From Enterobacter quasihormaechei (GTDB lineage Bacteria > Pseudomonadota > Gammaproteobacteria > Enterobacterales > Enterobacteriaceae): a stretch of DNA of 64,000 nucleotides. The position numbers were made by a program, and so were the translations under genes. The stretch is from the NCBI RefSeq assembly GCF_004331385.1, contig NZ_SJON01000001.1:310001-374000 (forward strand), in the 5' to 3' direction. The notes beneath the pieces were generated by a model. It did not search any database. It was not told the origin of the DNA and saw nothing but the letters and a program-made list of their open reading frames with translations. Below are positions 1 to 8,398 of this stretch, one piece after another (positions within the stretch are counted from its first letter, which is position 1; each line of letters starts with the position of its first letter).

Positions 1-21
1 CGTCACAATCGCGCGAATCAT
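1..21 (-). CDS. mtnC: Enolase-phosphatase E1, first 7 codons only (cut by window edge)
   Basis: Only the first seven codons (MIRAIVT) are inside the window. This is the usual start of MtnC, the HAD-family enzyme that enolises and dephosphorylates 2,3-diketo-5-methylthiopentyl-1-phosphate in methionine salvage. Its ATG overlaps the TGA of mtnB (ATGA), so the two are translationally coupled, as expected for an mtnBC(D) operon. The identification rests on seven residues plus context. Confidence 0.75.
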
Positions 22-632
22 ACTCTCTCCAGTTGTCGTAAACGCATTTCGCATTCAAATAAGAATTCTAATCCTTCCAGATGACGGCGGGCTTCGGCCA
101 CGTCACGTCCCCAGCAGGTTAAGCCATGACCGCGCAGAAGAAAACCATAATTAAGCGGACGCTCCTGGGCGTAATGGGCGATGCGCGAGGCGAGGGCGTC
201 GATGTCCTGGTCGTTATCAAACACCGGGATGGCGACGGAATCCAGATGGGTAGTCTGCCCGGTAAGCGATTTCTGCATCTCGAAACCGCTGATATTCAGC
301 TCGGCTTCTTTGACCAGACGCGACAGCACCGTGGCATTAACGGTGTGAACGTGCAGGACAGCGTTAGCCTCCGGGAACAGGCGATATATGAGGGTGTGCA
401 GACCGGTCTCTGCCGAGGGTTTTCGGCCAGACGGCGCACGGTTGGTGGCGATCTCAACCTGGAGAAAATCGTCGGTGGTCAGGCTGCCTTTGTCCCTGCC
501 GGACTCGCTGAGCCAGCAGAGGTGCTCGTCCTGACGCACCGACATATTGCCGCCGGTGGCGGGTGCCCAGCCTTTGGCGCCTATCCAGCGGCAGGCGTCG
601 ACCAGGTGTGTGAGCAGCAGGTTGTCTGTCAT
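18..632 (-). CDS. mtnB: Methylthioribulose-1-phosphate dehydratase
   Basis: MtnB dehydrates 5-methylthioribulose-1-phosphate in the methionine salvage pathway, in the cytoplasm. The 204-aa protein is a class II aldolase-fold enzyme. H94 and H96 (HVHTVNATVL) and H169 (RGHGLTCWG) are the expected zinc ligands, and an acidic residue lies in KPSAETGLH (E75). Its length is normal for the family. It precedes mtnC with an ATGA overlap and diverges from the aminotransferase gene mtnE across a MetJ operator, so both arms of the pathway should be repressed by S-adenosylmethionine. E. coli K-12 lacks this gene; Klebsiella and Enterobacter relatives carry it. Confidence 0.93.
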   Translation of the reverse strand: MTDNLLLTHLVDACRWIGAKGWAPATGGNMSVRQDEHLCWLSESGRDKGSLTTDDFLQVEIATNRAPSGRKPSAETGLHTLIYRLFPEANAVLHVHTVNATVLSRLVKEAELNISGFEMQKSLTGQTTHLDSVAIPVFDNDQDIDALASRIAHYAQERPLNYGFLLRGHGLTCWGRDVAEARRHLEGLEFLFECEMRLRQLERV

Positions 633-670
633 TTCCTTTTACCCCTCGGCCAGGAATATTGATATGGTTT

Positions 671-686
671 AGACGTCTAAGCGTCT
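671..686. promoter_or_regulatory. MetJ operator (two tandem met boxes)
   Basis: Two adjacent 8-mers, AGACGTCT (perfect consensus) and AAGCGTCT (6 of 8), lie between the divergent mtnB and mtnE genes. MetJ binds cooperatively to two or more such tandem boxes. The site sits just upstream of the proposed mtnE -35 element and could also cover a promoter for mtnBC. Established: met-box consensus and SAM-dependent repression by MetJ. Inferred: that this copy controls both directions. Confidence 0.85.
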
Positions 687-689
687 TGA

Positions 690-717
690 TTGCCAAAGAT
701 TAACATCGTGTTATAGT
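690..717 (+). promoter_or_regulatory. Probable sigma-70 promoter of mtnE
   Basis: TTGCCA, 16 bp, TATAGT: a good match to -35/-10 elements, placed directly after the met boxes and about 30 bp upstream of the mtnE start codon. Inferred from sequence only. Confidence 0.5.
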
Positions 718-753
718 GGCAGCAACATAAGTATTACAAGCAGGCACGACAAC

Positions 754-1914
754 ATGAGCAATAACGCATTGATACCGCAGAGTAAACTTCCTAACCTCGG
801 TACCACCATCTTTACGCAGATGAGCGCCCTGGCGCAGCAGCACAACGCCATTAACCTCTCGCAGGGGTTCCCCGATTTTGACGGTCCGGAATATCTACAG
901 GAACGTCTGGCACACCACGTGGCGCAGGGGGCGAATCAGTATGCGCCGATGACCGGCGTGCAGGCGCTGCGGGAAGCCATTGCCGACAAAACGGCGGCGC
1001 TGTATGGCTATCAGCCCGATGCGAACAGCGATATCACGGTGACCGCAGGGGCGACCGAAGCGCTCTATGCGGCCATTACCGCGCTGGTGCGCGTTGGGGA
1101 TGAAGTGATCTGCTTTGACCCGAGCTACGACAGCTATGCGCCTGCGGTTGAACTCTCCGGTGGCGTGGTGAAGCGCGTGGCGCTCCAGCCGCCGCACTTT
1201 CGTCCTGACTGGCAGGCGTTCGCCGCGCTGCTGAGCGATAAAACCCGTCTGGTGATCCTGAATACTCCGCACAATCCGTCGGCGACGGTGTGGCAACAGG
1301 CCGATTTTGCCGCGCTGTGGCAGGCCATCGTTGAGCGGGAAATTTACGTCCTGAGCGATGAAGTCTACGAACACATCTGCTTTGCGGCGGAAGGGCATGC
1401 CAGCGTGCTGGCCCATCCGCAGCTTCGCGAGCGCGCGGTTGCGGTGTCATCATTCGGGAAGACTTACCATATGACCGGCTGGAAAGTGGGGTACTGCGTG
1501 GCCCCGGCGGCCATCAGCGCGGAGCTGCGTAAGGTGCACCAGTACCTGACCTTTGCGGTCAACACGCCCGCCCAGCTGGCGCTGGCGGACATGCTGCGCA
1601 GCGAACCGCAGCACTATCGCGAGCTGCCGGATTTTTACCGCGCGCGTCGGGATCTGTTCGTGGCCGCGCTCGGCAAAAGCCGCCTGGAAATCCTGTCCTG
1701 CGAAGGGACCTACTTCCTGCTGGCGGACTACAGCGCGATTTCCGATCTGGACGACGTCAGCTTTTGCCGGTGGCTGACGAAAGAGGTGGGCGTGGCGGCC
1801 ATTCCGCTGTCGGTGTTCTGCGCCGATCCCTTCCCGCACAAGCTGATTCGCCTGTGCTTTGCGAAGCAGGAATCGACGCTGCTGGCGGCGGCGGAGCGTC
1901 TGGCGACGCTCTGA
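754..1914 (+). CDS. mtnE: Methionine aminotransferase (YbdL/MtnE family, PLP-dependent)
   Basis: Fold-type I aminotransferase of 386 aa, orthologous to E. coli YbdL, which prefers methionine. In methionine salvage it transaminates 4-methylthio-2-oxobutanoate to methionine, the last step. The PLP lysine is K236 in SSFGKTYHMTGWKVGY. The NTPHNPSATVW segment (substrate carboxylate/PLP binding) and YVLSDEVYEH (PLP-contacting Asp and Tyr) are intact. It diverges from mtnBC across a MetJ operator, which supports the salvage role. Its stop abuts the stop of ybdM with no space between them. The C-terminal half shows no sign of decay. Confidence 0.92.
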   Translation: MSNNALIPQSKLPNLGTTIFTQMSALAQQHNAINLSQGFPDFDGPEYLQERLAHHVAQGANQYAPMTGVQALREAIADKTAALYGYQPDANSDITVTAGATEALYAAITALVRVGDEVICFDPSYDSYAPAVELSGGVVKRVALQPPHFRPDWQAFAALLSDKTRLVILNTPHNPSATVWQQADFAALWQAIVEREIYVLSDEVYEHICFAAEGHASVLAHPQLRERAVAVSSFGKTYHMTGWKVGYCVAPAAISAELRKVHQYLTFAVNTPAQLALADMLRSEPQHYRELPDFYRARRDLFVAALGKSRLEILSCEGTYFLLADYSAISDLDDVSFCRWLTKEVGVAAIPLSVFCADPFPHKLIRLCFAKQESTLLAAAERLATL

Positions 1915-2541
1915 CTATTTCACCGTCCAGGCTTCGGAATAGCGACGGTCTGCAAACAGCTCCAGCAGGCCGTTGATCTGCTTCAGGCGCAGCACCTCGT
2001 CGCCGTCCATCCCCAGCTCCTTACCGATTTTTTCGTCGTTCCAGCCTAGCTGGGCCAGTTCCCGCACAATGTCGGACATGGCGTTAATCTGGTGACGCCC
2101 GCGGGCCCGGTTATGGCGAATGGTGGCCGCCATCCGGTCAAGCTTATGCTGGCGATCTTTGCGCAGGCAGGTGACGGGCAGATAGCCCCTGAGCTGGCGC
2201 TTCAGCGCGGCCCTGCTTTTGCCGATTTCGTGGCGATGGAATCCGTCGACAATTTCATAGTGCGCCGGCTCGCTTTCGGTCACCACGATGGGCTGGGTAA
2301 AGCCGTCCAGTTCCAGCGATTTGCTGAGCAGCCGTTTTTCCGGTGGCGCCACGTTATTGGGGTTGTAATCGTTGGCGCTGATGTCGTCCTGCCTGATCCA
2401 CAGCACGCAGTCGACGGGCTGATCGCGAAACGGGCTGAGCTGATGCATGGCCTGGCGAAACGCATTGATAGCGTCAATTCTTTTCTCATCGCTTAACGTC
2501 TGAAGGTACGCTTCCATCTCGCTGATTATTCGTTGTTGCAT
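1915..2541 (-). CDS. ybdM: ParB/sulfiredoxin-fold nuclease-like protein YbdM
   Basis: A 208-aa protein with an N-terminal ParB-like domain. It shows an NDYNPN motif, DGFTQPIVV, and the VDGFHRHEIG segment typical of ParB/Srx-fold proteins. A C-terminal helix-turn-helix-like region follows (SDIVRELAQLGWNDEKIGKELG), resembling the ParB KorB domain. E. coli YbdM has similar length; its function is not established. I chose ATG 2541 because the upstream GTG at 2553 would overlap the GGAG ribosome-binding sequence. The gene overlaps the end of ybdN by 16 bp, so the two are probably co-translated. It converges stop-to-stop with mtnE. Confidence 0.85.
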   Translation of the reverse strand: MQQRIISEMEAYLQTLSDEKRIDAINAFRQAMHQLSPFRDQPVDCVLWIRQDDISANDYNPNNVAPPEKRLLSKSLELDGFTQPIVVTESEPAHYEIVDGFHRHEIGKSRAALKRQLRGYLPVTCLRKDRQHKLDRMAATIRHNRARGRHQINAMSDIVRELAQLGWNDEKIGKELGMDGDEVLRLKQINGLLELFADRRYSEAWTVK

Positions 2542-3749
2542 AAAATTCCCCACTCCTTGCGTTTTGATTTCATTCGTTCGCTGTAGCGCTGATAGTGCCT
2601 GGGTTTGTTTGGGCTAAACGAGAGCGCCCGACACCAGTAATCGTTATTCAGCAGAACCTTGCATATCCGCCGCCATGAGGGGATATCCTTCGCGCCAATA
2701 TCGCCCTCCTGCGTTTCGGGGATATCCGCCATCCCGCGCTTCTGATACCAGTGCAGGTACACCGCGACCTTATTGCGGTAATGTTCAGCGGTCGTTTGCG
2801 GCATGCTGTCGAGCAACAGCATGGCGTATTGGCGCCAGCTCAGGTGGTCGGGCTTGAGGATCTTTCTGTGGCCGTAGAAGTGGTTATCGTGCCCGGCGTA
2901 AATTCCGCCGCTGCGCACGCCGCTCACGCGTTCGCACATGGCGGCCCAGCGATCGGGCTCCACAACGTGATAGAGCCATAATCCCTGACGCTGTTCGGGA
3001 CCAAAGGGCTCACAGATGCGCATATAGCGCGGCGGCACGCCGGCCTGGTACATCAGGTCGTAGAGGGGGTTATAGGGGCAGCCGGATTTGGCGAACCAGG
3101 TCCAGATGTCGGCGGTTTTCCAGTCGTAGAGAGGGTAGATATACCAGGCATGCCCGCCCGGCGCGACGGTTGTCCAGGGTTTGTCATCGGAAAAGCGCTG
3201 CTTGCGGGCTGAGGCGATAGCCAGGAAGCGGTTGTAGGATTCATCGGCGCGGATGCCCACCATCACTGCGGCGGGGCGCCTTCGCGCATACCATTCGGCA
3301 AAGTCCCGGACGAAGGCTTCGAAGGTCATCCCCTGCTGATAAAAAGCGAAGTACTGTGGGTCGGTAATGGCATCTTCAGGCGGCTGGCGAACCCAGCGGG
3401 TGCCCGGCTCCCAGCACTGCCATTCGGGCTGAAACTGGGACAGCGCATTTTGCGTGGTGATTGGCAGAGCCACCCACCAGAAGTGATGGATAACGTCCTG
3501 ATAGAGCACCCGCATGTTTTCGATGTGCTCGATAGTGCTTGAAAACTGTGCTTCCCAATCCAGAAAAAGCACGTCGATTTTTCGCTTTAAGCGCCGCGCC
3601 TGCTGCGCGACAAGGTGGAGCATAACCGTTGAATCTTTTCCGCCAGAAAAAGAGACGCAGACCCGCGTCAGGTTCTGAAGCGTCCAGTTTATGCGTTCTG
3701 TAGACGCCTCCAGAACATTTTCCTGAAGCGGTAATTTATAGAGAGACAT
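2526..3749 (-). CDS. ybdN: PAPS-reductase-like PP-loop ATP pyrophosphatase YbdN
   Basis: A 407-aa protein with the PP-loop SGGKDS at residues 35-40 (VSFSGGKDSTVMLHL), the signature of PAPS reductases and related adenylating enzymes. Further conserved parts are a VGIRADES motif and a WKTADIWTW segment near the middle. It is longer than true PAPS reductase (about 244 aa) and belongs to the DUF3440-type branch. No biochemical role is established. It forms a two-gene unit with the ParB-like ybdM. ParB-like and PAPS-reductase-like pairs also occur in phage and DNA-sulfur-modification loci, but no modification partners are present here. Starts at ATG 3749 without competing upstream starts. Confidence 0.85.
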   Translation of the reverse strand: MSLYKLPLQENVLEASTERINWTLQNLTRVCVSFSGGKDSTVMLHLVAQQARRLKRKIDVLFLDWEAQFSSTIEHIENMRVLYQDVIHHFWWVALPITTQNALSQFQPEWQCWEPGTRWVRQPPEDAITDPQYFAFYQQGMTFEAFVRDFAEWYARRRPAAVMVGIRADESYNRFLAIASARKQRFSDDKPWTTVAPGGHAWYIYPLYDWKTADIWTWFAKSGCPYNPLYDLMYQAGVPPRYMRICEPFGPEQRQGLWLYHVVEPDRWAAMCERVSGVRSGGIYAGHDNHFYGHRKILKPDHLSWRQYAMLLLDSMPQTTAEHYRNKVAVYLHWYQKRGMADIPETQEGDIGAKDIPSWRRICKVLLNNDYWCRALSFSPNKPRHYQRYSERMKSKRKEWGILCNNE

Positions 3750-3888
3750 GATGAATCGCGTCCTGCGTATTGAAGACTTTTTACATTATTGAACGCCAAT
3801 AATGGTATTATCTGTCTGTATTCACAAGTCATCATTGCTATATCGTGCGCCTGCTCACGGGCGGCGGTAGTTCATTATATTGATACGG

Positions 3889-4794
3889 TTAATGCGCCAG
3901 CTTATGCATTTTTTCAATGAATGTTGAAAAAACGGTGCTGTTCAGCGACGAGCGGTTGTAAAGCATATAAATAGGAACTGCCGGTAATTCAAACGGTGGT
4001 AAAAGCCGTTTTAACCCGAGCGATGATTTATACGTTTCAAAAATAGAAAGCGGGATATACCCTAACAGGTCCGACATGCTGACCATAGAGACAAACGAGC
4101 TCATGGAGTCCGTGCGAAAGGCGATATTTCTGTCAGGATAAATGTCCGATGCACGGCCCTGAAGCTCCTTAATACCCGGATTGTTGCTCTGGTAGAAGGT
4201 AAACTTCTCCTGCTTTAGCTGGTCCAGCGTGACCTCGCCGTCAAGGCGCGAATGATCCTGGCGACAAAACAGCACAGACGGAATTGTCACGAAGTGAGAG
4301 CACACCACGGCGCGGCTGTTGACCGGCGAAACGGTAAAGATCAGGTCAGCTTTGCGGTAGGCCAGTAAATCCTCCGCAGACTCTGCCGAAACGAGCATAT
4401 CGCGTTGTTCTACCTCGTAATTTTCCTGAGACATCAGTAGCCGGATGGGTTCATAAAGGTAGCCCGGAGAGACCATCTGCGAGCAATAAATCACAAACTT
4501 CTTTTTGATGTCGGCATCGTGCATCAGGTTGATGGTCTGCTCGATCTGGTTGAGGTTTTTCTCAAGATGCTGGTGCAGATTGATGCCAACGGTCGTCGGG
4601 GTGATGCCTTTACCGGAACGAATAAACAGCGGATCGTTCAGTTGACCACGCAGGCGCTGAAGCGACTGGCTTACCGCGGAAGGGGTGATATAAAGCATTT
4701 CCGCTGCTTTACTGATGCTAAGATGTTGATAAATGCATTCAAAAATAACTAACAGGTTAAGATCGAACTTTTTAAGATCGTAAAGGTTTGCCAT
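3889..4794 (-). CDS. ybdO: LysR-family transcriptional regulator YbdO
   Basis: LTTR of 301 aa. The N-terminal winged HTH spans about residues 8-67 (LLVIFECIYQHLSISKAAEM, then SAVSQSLQRLRGQLNDPLFI). A periplasmic-binding-protein-like effector domain follows to the end. E. coli ybdO occupies the same place downstream of ybdN, and it resembles the ybeF regulator further right in this window. The neighbouring genes are ybdN (same strand) and, across a 620-bp gap, ahpC. The gap contains an imperfect inverted repeat (CTAACC at about 4857, GGTTAA at about 4878) that could be its autoregulatory site; this is inference. Ligand unknown. Confidence 0.85.
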   Translation of the reverse strand: MANLYDLKKFDLNLLVIFECIYQHLSISKAAEMLYITPSAVSQSLQRLRGQLNDPLFIRSGKGITPTTVGINLHQHLEKNLNQIEQTINLMHDADIKKKFVIYCSQMVSPGYLYEPIRLLMSQENYEVEQRDMLVSAESAEDLLAYRKADLIFTVSPVNSRAVVCSHFVTIPSVLFCRQDHSRLDGEVTLDQLKQEKFTFYQSNNPGIKELQGRASDIYPDRNIAFRTDSMSSFVSMVSMSDLLGYIPLSIFETYKSSLGLKRLLPPFELPAVPIYMLYNRSSLNSTVFSTFIEKMHKLAH

Positions 4795-5078
4795 GTTTCA
4801 TCCTGACTGTGCCGTGTGTGCGGGTATGACATATTGTTGATAACTATAGATTAAAGCTAACCATTTACAATCCTTTTGGTTAACGACTTAAAAAGATATT
4901 TAAGTCATCTTAATATATCACGCTGTCGCATTAATGAAATAGAACTTCAGATGTGATTAAGATAATTTTATCTTTGAACAGAGCGATAATAAATTAAAGG
5001 GTAATTGACATTTATATATTGCCTCTTATTCATCACCCGTTTTGATTTAGTCAGGCGGTTATGACTGTTCGGTTAAAC

Positions 5079-5093
5079 CTATCAGAGCCATAG
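5079..5093. promoter_or_regulatory. Candidate OxyR binding site core
   Basis: CTAT, 7 bp, ATAG reproduces the central half of the OxyR motif (ATAG-N7-CTAT-N7-ATAG-N7-CTAT). The two outer quarter-sites are poor (TTCG to the left, TGCC to the right). ahpC is a known OxyR target in enterobacteria, so the location is sensible, but the match is partial. Confidence 0.4.
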
Positions 5094-5139
5094 ACAGGAA
5101 TGCCCCTGTTAAGGATTGCTCAATGCCTGTACGGGTGGT

Positions 5140-5267
5140 GTAATCAGGGTGCTGTTACCGCCTTGATACAAGGTAAGTAGAGCGCAACGCAACGCCAGCT
5201 TCGGCTGGCACTGAATGTACCTGCGGGGAATTCAGGTATCAGGGCCGCCCGTTGAGGCGGCCTTTTT
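5140..5267 (+). ncRNA. Candidate structured small RNA or terminated ahpC leader
   Basis: Four consecutive stem-loops on the plus strand end in an intrinsic terminator. (1) 5140-5169 pairs with one bulge. (2) 5194-5209 is GCCAGC-TTCG-GCTGGC, a cUUCGg tetraloop hairpin. (3) TACCTG 5218-5223 pairs with CAGGTA 5233-5238. (4) The terminator is at 5243-5267. No open reading frame explains this. It could be an independent sRNA or the prematurely terminated 5' leader of ahpC, which starts 147 bp downstream. The 5' end is unknown: TTGCTC-N17-TGTAAT (5116-5144) is one possible promoter. I do not recognise an Rfam family. Confidence 0.45.
5243..5267 (+). terminator. Intrinsic terminator upstream of ahpC
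   Basis: Perfect 7-bp G+C stem (GGCCGCC / GGCGGCC) with a 6-nt loop, followed by TTTTT. It lies 147 bp before ahpC and cannot belong to ybdO, which runs the other way, so it terminates an upstream plus-strand transcript. Confidence 0.75.
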
Positions 5268-5414
5268 ACTTTCAGGCTTTCCTGTAAAGGGTTCACCTTG
5301 CTGTCTTGTTGCCGTTGTAAGGTTTGGCTGATTGATTTGATAAAGCATACGCATTAGCCCCGATGAGCAAAGTTGGTTACCTTACATCTCAACGAAAACA
5401 CGGAGGAAGTACAG

Positions 5415-5978
5415 ATGTCCTTGATTAACACCAAAATTAAACCTTTCAAAAACCAGGCGTTCAAAAACGGTGAGTTCATTGAAGTTACCGAGAAAGATAC
5501 TGAAGGTCGCTGGAGCGTCTTCTTCTTCTATCCGGCTGACTTCACCTTCGTTTGCCCGACTGAACTGGGTGACGTCGCTGACCATTACGACGAACTGCAA
5601 AAGCTGGGCGTAGACGTTTACTCAGTGTCTACCGATACCCACTTCACCCACAAAGCGTGGCACAGCAGCTCTGAAACCATCGCGAAAATCAAATACGCGA
5701 TGATCGGCGACCCGACTGGCGCCCTGACCCGTAACTTCGACAACATGCGTGAAGATGAAGGCCTGGCAGACCGTGCAACCTTCGTTGTTGACCCGCAGGG
5801 TATTATCCAGGCTATCGAAGTTACCGCTGAAGGTATCGGCCGTGATGCATCTGACCTGCTGCGTAAAGTGAAAGCGGCTCAGTACGTGGCTTCTCACCCA
5901 GGCGAAGTGTGCCCGGCGAAATGGAAAGAAGGCGAAGCGACTCTGGCGCCGTCTCTGGACCTGGTCGGCAAGATCTAA
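5415..5978 (+). CDS. ahpC: Alkyl hydroperoxide reductase peroxiredoxin subunit
   Basis: Typical 2-Cys peroxiredoxin of 187 aa that reduces H2O2, organic peroxides and peroxynitrite in the cytoplasm and is recycled by AhpF. The peroxidatic Cys is C47 in FTFVCPTE; the resolving Cys is C166 in GEVCPAKW. The start at MSLINTK gives the usual length and has a strong GGAGG site 9 bp upstream. An upstream in-frame extension is possible but unsupported. Codon choice is strongly biased, as in highly expressed genes. It is followed by a REP element, a hairpin and ahpF. Confidence 0.98.
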   Translation: MSLINTKIKPFKNQAFKNGEFIEVTEKDTEGRWSVFFFYPADFTFVCPTELGDVADHYDELQKLGVDVYSVSTDTHFTHKAWHSSSETIAKIKYAMIGDPTGALTRNFDNMREDEGLADRATFVVDPQGIIQAIEVTAEGIGRDASDLLRKVKAAQYVASHPGEVCPAKWKEGEATLAPSLDLVGKI

Positions 5979-5988
5979 GTCTGTAAAG

Positions 5989-6053
5989 CCTGGCGGCGCT
6001 GCGCTTGCACAGGCCTACGGTATCGTAGGCCGGGTAAACGAAGTGCCCCCGGC
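5989..6053. repeat. REP/BIME-like element between ahpC and ahpF
   Basis: A GCCTGGCGGCGCTGCGCTT arm and an oppositely oriented CGTAGGCCGGGTAAACG arm enclose a short centre: the layout of enterobacterial REP palindromes (PU elements). Such elements commonly stabilise upstream mRNA, which fits the need for more AhpC than AhpF. Confidence 0.75.
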
Positions 6054-6057
6054 AATC

Positions 6058-6079
6058 AATGGGCGCACCCGCGCCCATT
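6058..6079. other. Perfect 9-bp stem-loop between ahpC and ahpF
   Basis: AATGGGCGC-ACCC-GCGCCCATT with no long U tract after it. It probably acts as an attenuating or 3'-end-protecting hairpin that lowers ahpF relative to ahpC. Role inferred. Confidence 0.6.
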
Positions 6080-6163
6080 TCATTCCAGCACCATGATGCA
6101 AGTTGCATTCAGGCCGCCCGCAAAGGCAGCTTGCATGATGACGTCTTAAGAGAGGGAAGAACC

Positions 6164-7729
6164 ATGCTCGACACCAATATGAAAACCCAGCTCAAGGCCT
6201 ACCTTGAGAAACTGACCAAACCCGTTGAGCTGATTGCCACGCTGGACGACAGCGCGAAATCGGCAGAAATCAAAGAGCTGCTGGCAGAGATCGCTGAACT
6301 GTCGCCGAAAGTGACCTTCAAAGAAGACAATTCGCTTGCGGTTCGTAAACCTTCTTTCCTGATTACTAACCCGGGCTCGGACAAGGGACCGCGTTTTGCC
6401 GGCTCTCCGCTGGGACATGAATTTACCTCACTGGTGCTGGCGCTGCTGTGGACCGGTGGTCATCCGTCGAAAGAAGCGCAGACCCTGCTGGAGCAGATCC
6501 GCGATATCGACGGTGATTTTGAGTTTGAAACCTATTATTCGCTCTCCTGCCACAACTGCCCGGACGTGGTGCAGGCGCTCAACCTGATGTCGGTTCTGAA
6601 CCCGCGCATCAAGCATACGGCGATTGACGGCGGCACGTTCCAGAATGAAATCACCGATCGCAACGTGATGGGCGTTCCGGCGGTGTATCTGAATGGTCAG
6701 GAGTTCGGCCAGGGCCGCATGACGCTGACGGAAATCGTCGCGAAAGTGGATACCGGCGCAGAAAAACGCGCGGCGGAAGAGCTGAACAAACGCGATGCGT
6801 ACGATGTGCTGATTGTCGGTTCCGGCCCTGCGGGCGCGGCGGCAGCGGTTTACTCCGCACGTAAAGGGATCCGCACCGGCCTGATGGGCGAGCGTTTCGG
6901 TGGTCAGGTGCTCGATACGGTAGACATCGAAAACTACATTTCCGTGCCGAAAACCGAAGGTCAGAAGCTGGCCGGTGCGTTAAAGGCCCACGTCAGCGAT
7001 TACGCCGTGGACGTCATCGACAGCCAGAGCGCCAGCAAACTGGTTCCGGCGGCGGTAGAAGGTGGCTTACACCAGATTGAAACCGCCTCTGGCGCGGTGC
7101 TGAAAGCGCGTAGCGTGATCATTGCTACCGGCGCGAAATGGCGCAACATGAACGTGCCGGGAGAAGATCAGTATCGCACCAAAGGCGTGACCTACTGCCC
7201 GCACTGCGACGGCCCGCTGTTCAAAGGCAAACGCGTAGCGGTGATCGGCGGTGGTAACTCCGGCGTGGAAGCGGCTATCGATCTGGCGGGGATTGTTGAA
7301 CACGTTACCCTGCTGGAGTTCGCCCCAGAGATGAAAGCGGACCAGGTGTTGCAGGACAAAGTGCGTAGCCTGAATAACGTCGACATTGTGCTGAATGCCC
7401 AGACGACGGAAGTGAAAGGCGACGGCAGCAAGGTGACCGGCCTGGAATACCGCGACCGCGTGAGTGGCGATACCCACAGCGTACCGCTGGCGGGGATCTT
7501 CGTTCAGATTGGTCTGCTGCCAAACACCACCTGGCTGGAAGGCGCGATTGAGCGCAACCGCATGGGCGAGATCATCATTGATGCGAAATGCGAAACCAGC
7601 GTGAAAGGGGTATTTGCGGCAGGCGACTGTACCACCGTGCCGTACAAGCAGATCATCATCGCCACCGGCGAAGGTGCGAAAGCGTCGCTGAGCTCGTTTG
7701 ATTACCTGATCCGCACCAAAACCGCATAA
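6164..7729 (+). CDS. ahpF: Alkyl hydroperoxide reductase flavoprotein subunit
   Basis: NADH-dependent disulfide reductase of 521 aa that regenerates AhpC. The N-terminal tandem thioredoxin-fold domain carries the CHNC redox pair. A thioredoxin-reductase-like part follows, with an FAD-binding [10 protein letters not shown] motif, a second redox pair in CPHCDG, and the NADH-binding [13 protein letters not shown] 6164 gives [10 protein letters not shown], the family start, preceded by AGAGGGAAGAACC. An upstream in-frame ATG at 6059 falls inside the hairpin region and is rejected. It lies 185 bp downstream of ahpC and ends before a strong terminator. Confidence 0.98.
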   Translation: MLDTNMKTQLKAYLEKLTKPVELIATLDDSAKSAEIKELLAEIAELSPKVTFKEDNSLAVRKPSFLITNPGSDKGPRFAGSPLGHEFTSLVLALLWTGGHPSKEAQTLLEQIRDIDGDFEFETYYSLSCHNCPDVVQALNLMSVLNPRIKHTAIDGGTFQNEITDRNVMGVPAVYLNGQEFGQGRMTLTEIVAKVDTGAEKRAAEELNKRDAYDVLIVGSGPAGAAAAVYSARKGIRTGLMGERFGGQVLDTVDIENYISVPKTEGQKLAGALKAHVSDYAVDVIDSQSASKLVPAAVEGGLHQIETASGAVLKARSVIIATGAKWRNMNVPGEDQYRTKGVTYCPHCDGPLFKGKRVAVIGGGNSGVEAAIDLAGIVEHVTLLEFAPEMKADQVLQDKVRSLNNVDIVLNAQTTEVKGDGSKVTGLEYRDRVSGDTHSVPLAGIFVQIGLLPNTTWLEGAIERNRMGEIIIDAKCETSVKGVFAAGDCTTVPYKQIIIATGEGAKASLSSFDYLIRTKTA

Positions 7730-7760
7730 CAAAAGAAAGCAAGACTATACCTGCAATGCA

Positions 7761-7790
7761 AGAGGCCACCAGAAGGTGGCCTCTTTTTTT
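7761..7790 (+). terminator. Intrinsic terminator after ahpF
   Basis: AGAGGCCACC / GGTGGCCTCT, 10-bp perfect stem with an AGAA loop and six or more T residues. It overlaps the last codons of the convergent uspG. Confidence 0.92.
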
Positions 7791-8217
7791 ATCTGACGAC
7801 CATCACCGGAATGTGGGTGTGGCGGATCACGCTGGACGCGTTCGATCCCAGCAGGTGCGTGGTGATGGAAGGATTACGCGAACCGATCACCACTACGTCC
7901 GCATTCAGCTCCGCGGCCAGCTCGTTGACGGCGTCGCGAACGCTGCCGAAGCGAACGTGAGTTTTAATGCGGGAAGGGTCGATGCTGAAATGCCCGACCA
8001 TGGTTTGCAGGCGCGTCTCGGCTTCGTGCTGTAAATGCTCTTCAAAACGGCGCACGTCGGCAGCAAAGCGGTGCAGGCTCAGGCTGGCAGAGCCCGGTAA
8101 GACATGCAGAAGATGAATAATTCCGTCCTGCTGCGCGAGAAATTCCGCGTGACGTACAGCTTTATCACTCAGTTCCATTTCGAAAACATCAACCGGCATA
8201 ATGATTGTTTGATACAT
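7789..8217 (-). CDS. uspG: Universal stress protein G
   Basis: A 142-aa UspA-fold protein of the UspFG class. The nucleotide-binding signature near the C-terminus is [20 protein letters not shown]. It is induced by stress and starvation in E. coli and binds ATP; its exact job is unclear. The start at [12 protein letters not shown] has AGGAGAAACG upstream and the normal length; an upstream in-frame start would add 15 residues unrelated to the family. It diverges from ybdR, and its stop lies inside the ahpF terminator hairpin. Confidence 0.95.
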   Translation of the reverse strand: MYQTIIMPVDVFEMELSDKAVRHAEFLAQQDGIIHLLHVLPGSASLSLHRFAADVRRFEEHLQHEAETRLQTMVGHFSIDPSRIKTHVRFGSVRDAVNELAAELNADVVVIGSRNPSITTHLLGSNASSVIRHTHIPVMVVR

Positions 8218-8398
8218 AACCGTTTCTCCTTGTTTATAAACGCTGAAATCATTCAACCACAAAATATAAATGGTTTCTGTAATCCCGACAGCACTTTTTC
8301 ATTTCGCCAGGATAAATCTCAAAACAGCCGGATTCCGGGGCAGATCCCGTGGGGTAGCTACCCTTTTATAAGCTAACCCACACCCTTTCGGAGGTTGC

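Larger units (their letters stand above)
4795..5414. other. Long intergenic region between ybdO and ahpC
   Basis: The left part (4795-5035) is AT-rich, with an inverted repeat near the ybdO start and a TTGACA at 5005-5010 that may be a -35 element. From about 5079 it holds a candidate OxyR site, a run of stem-loops and a strong intrinsic terminator (listed separately), then 147 bp to the ahpC start with a clear GGAGG ribosome-binding site. In E. coli the divergent neighbour of ahpC is dsbG; it is absent here. No convincing protein-coding gene is seen. Confidence 0.7.

Noticed and set aside
7761-7790. The ahpF terminator as a terminator for uspG too
   Set aside because: On the minus strand the stem is followed by TTGCA, without a U run, so it is assigned to ahpF only.
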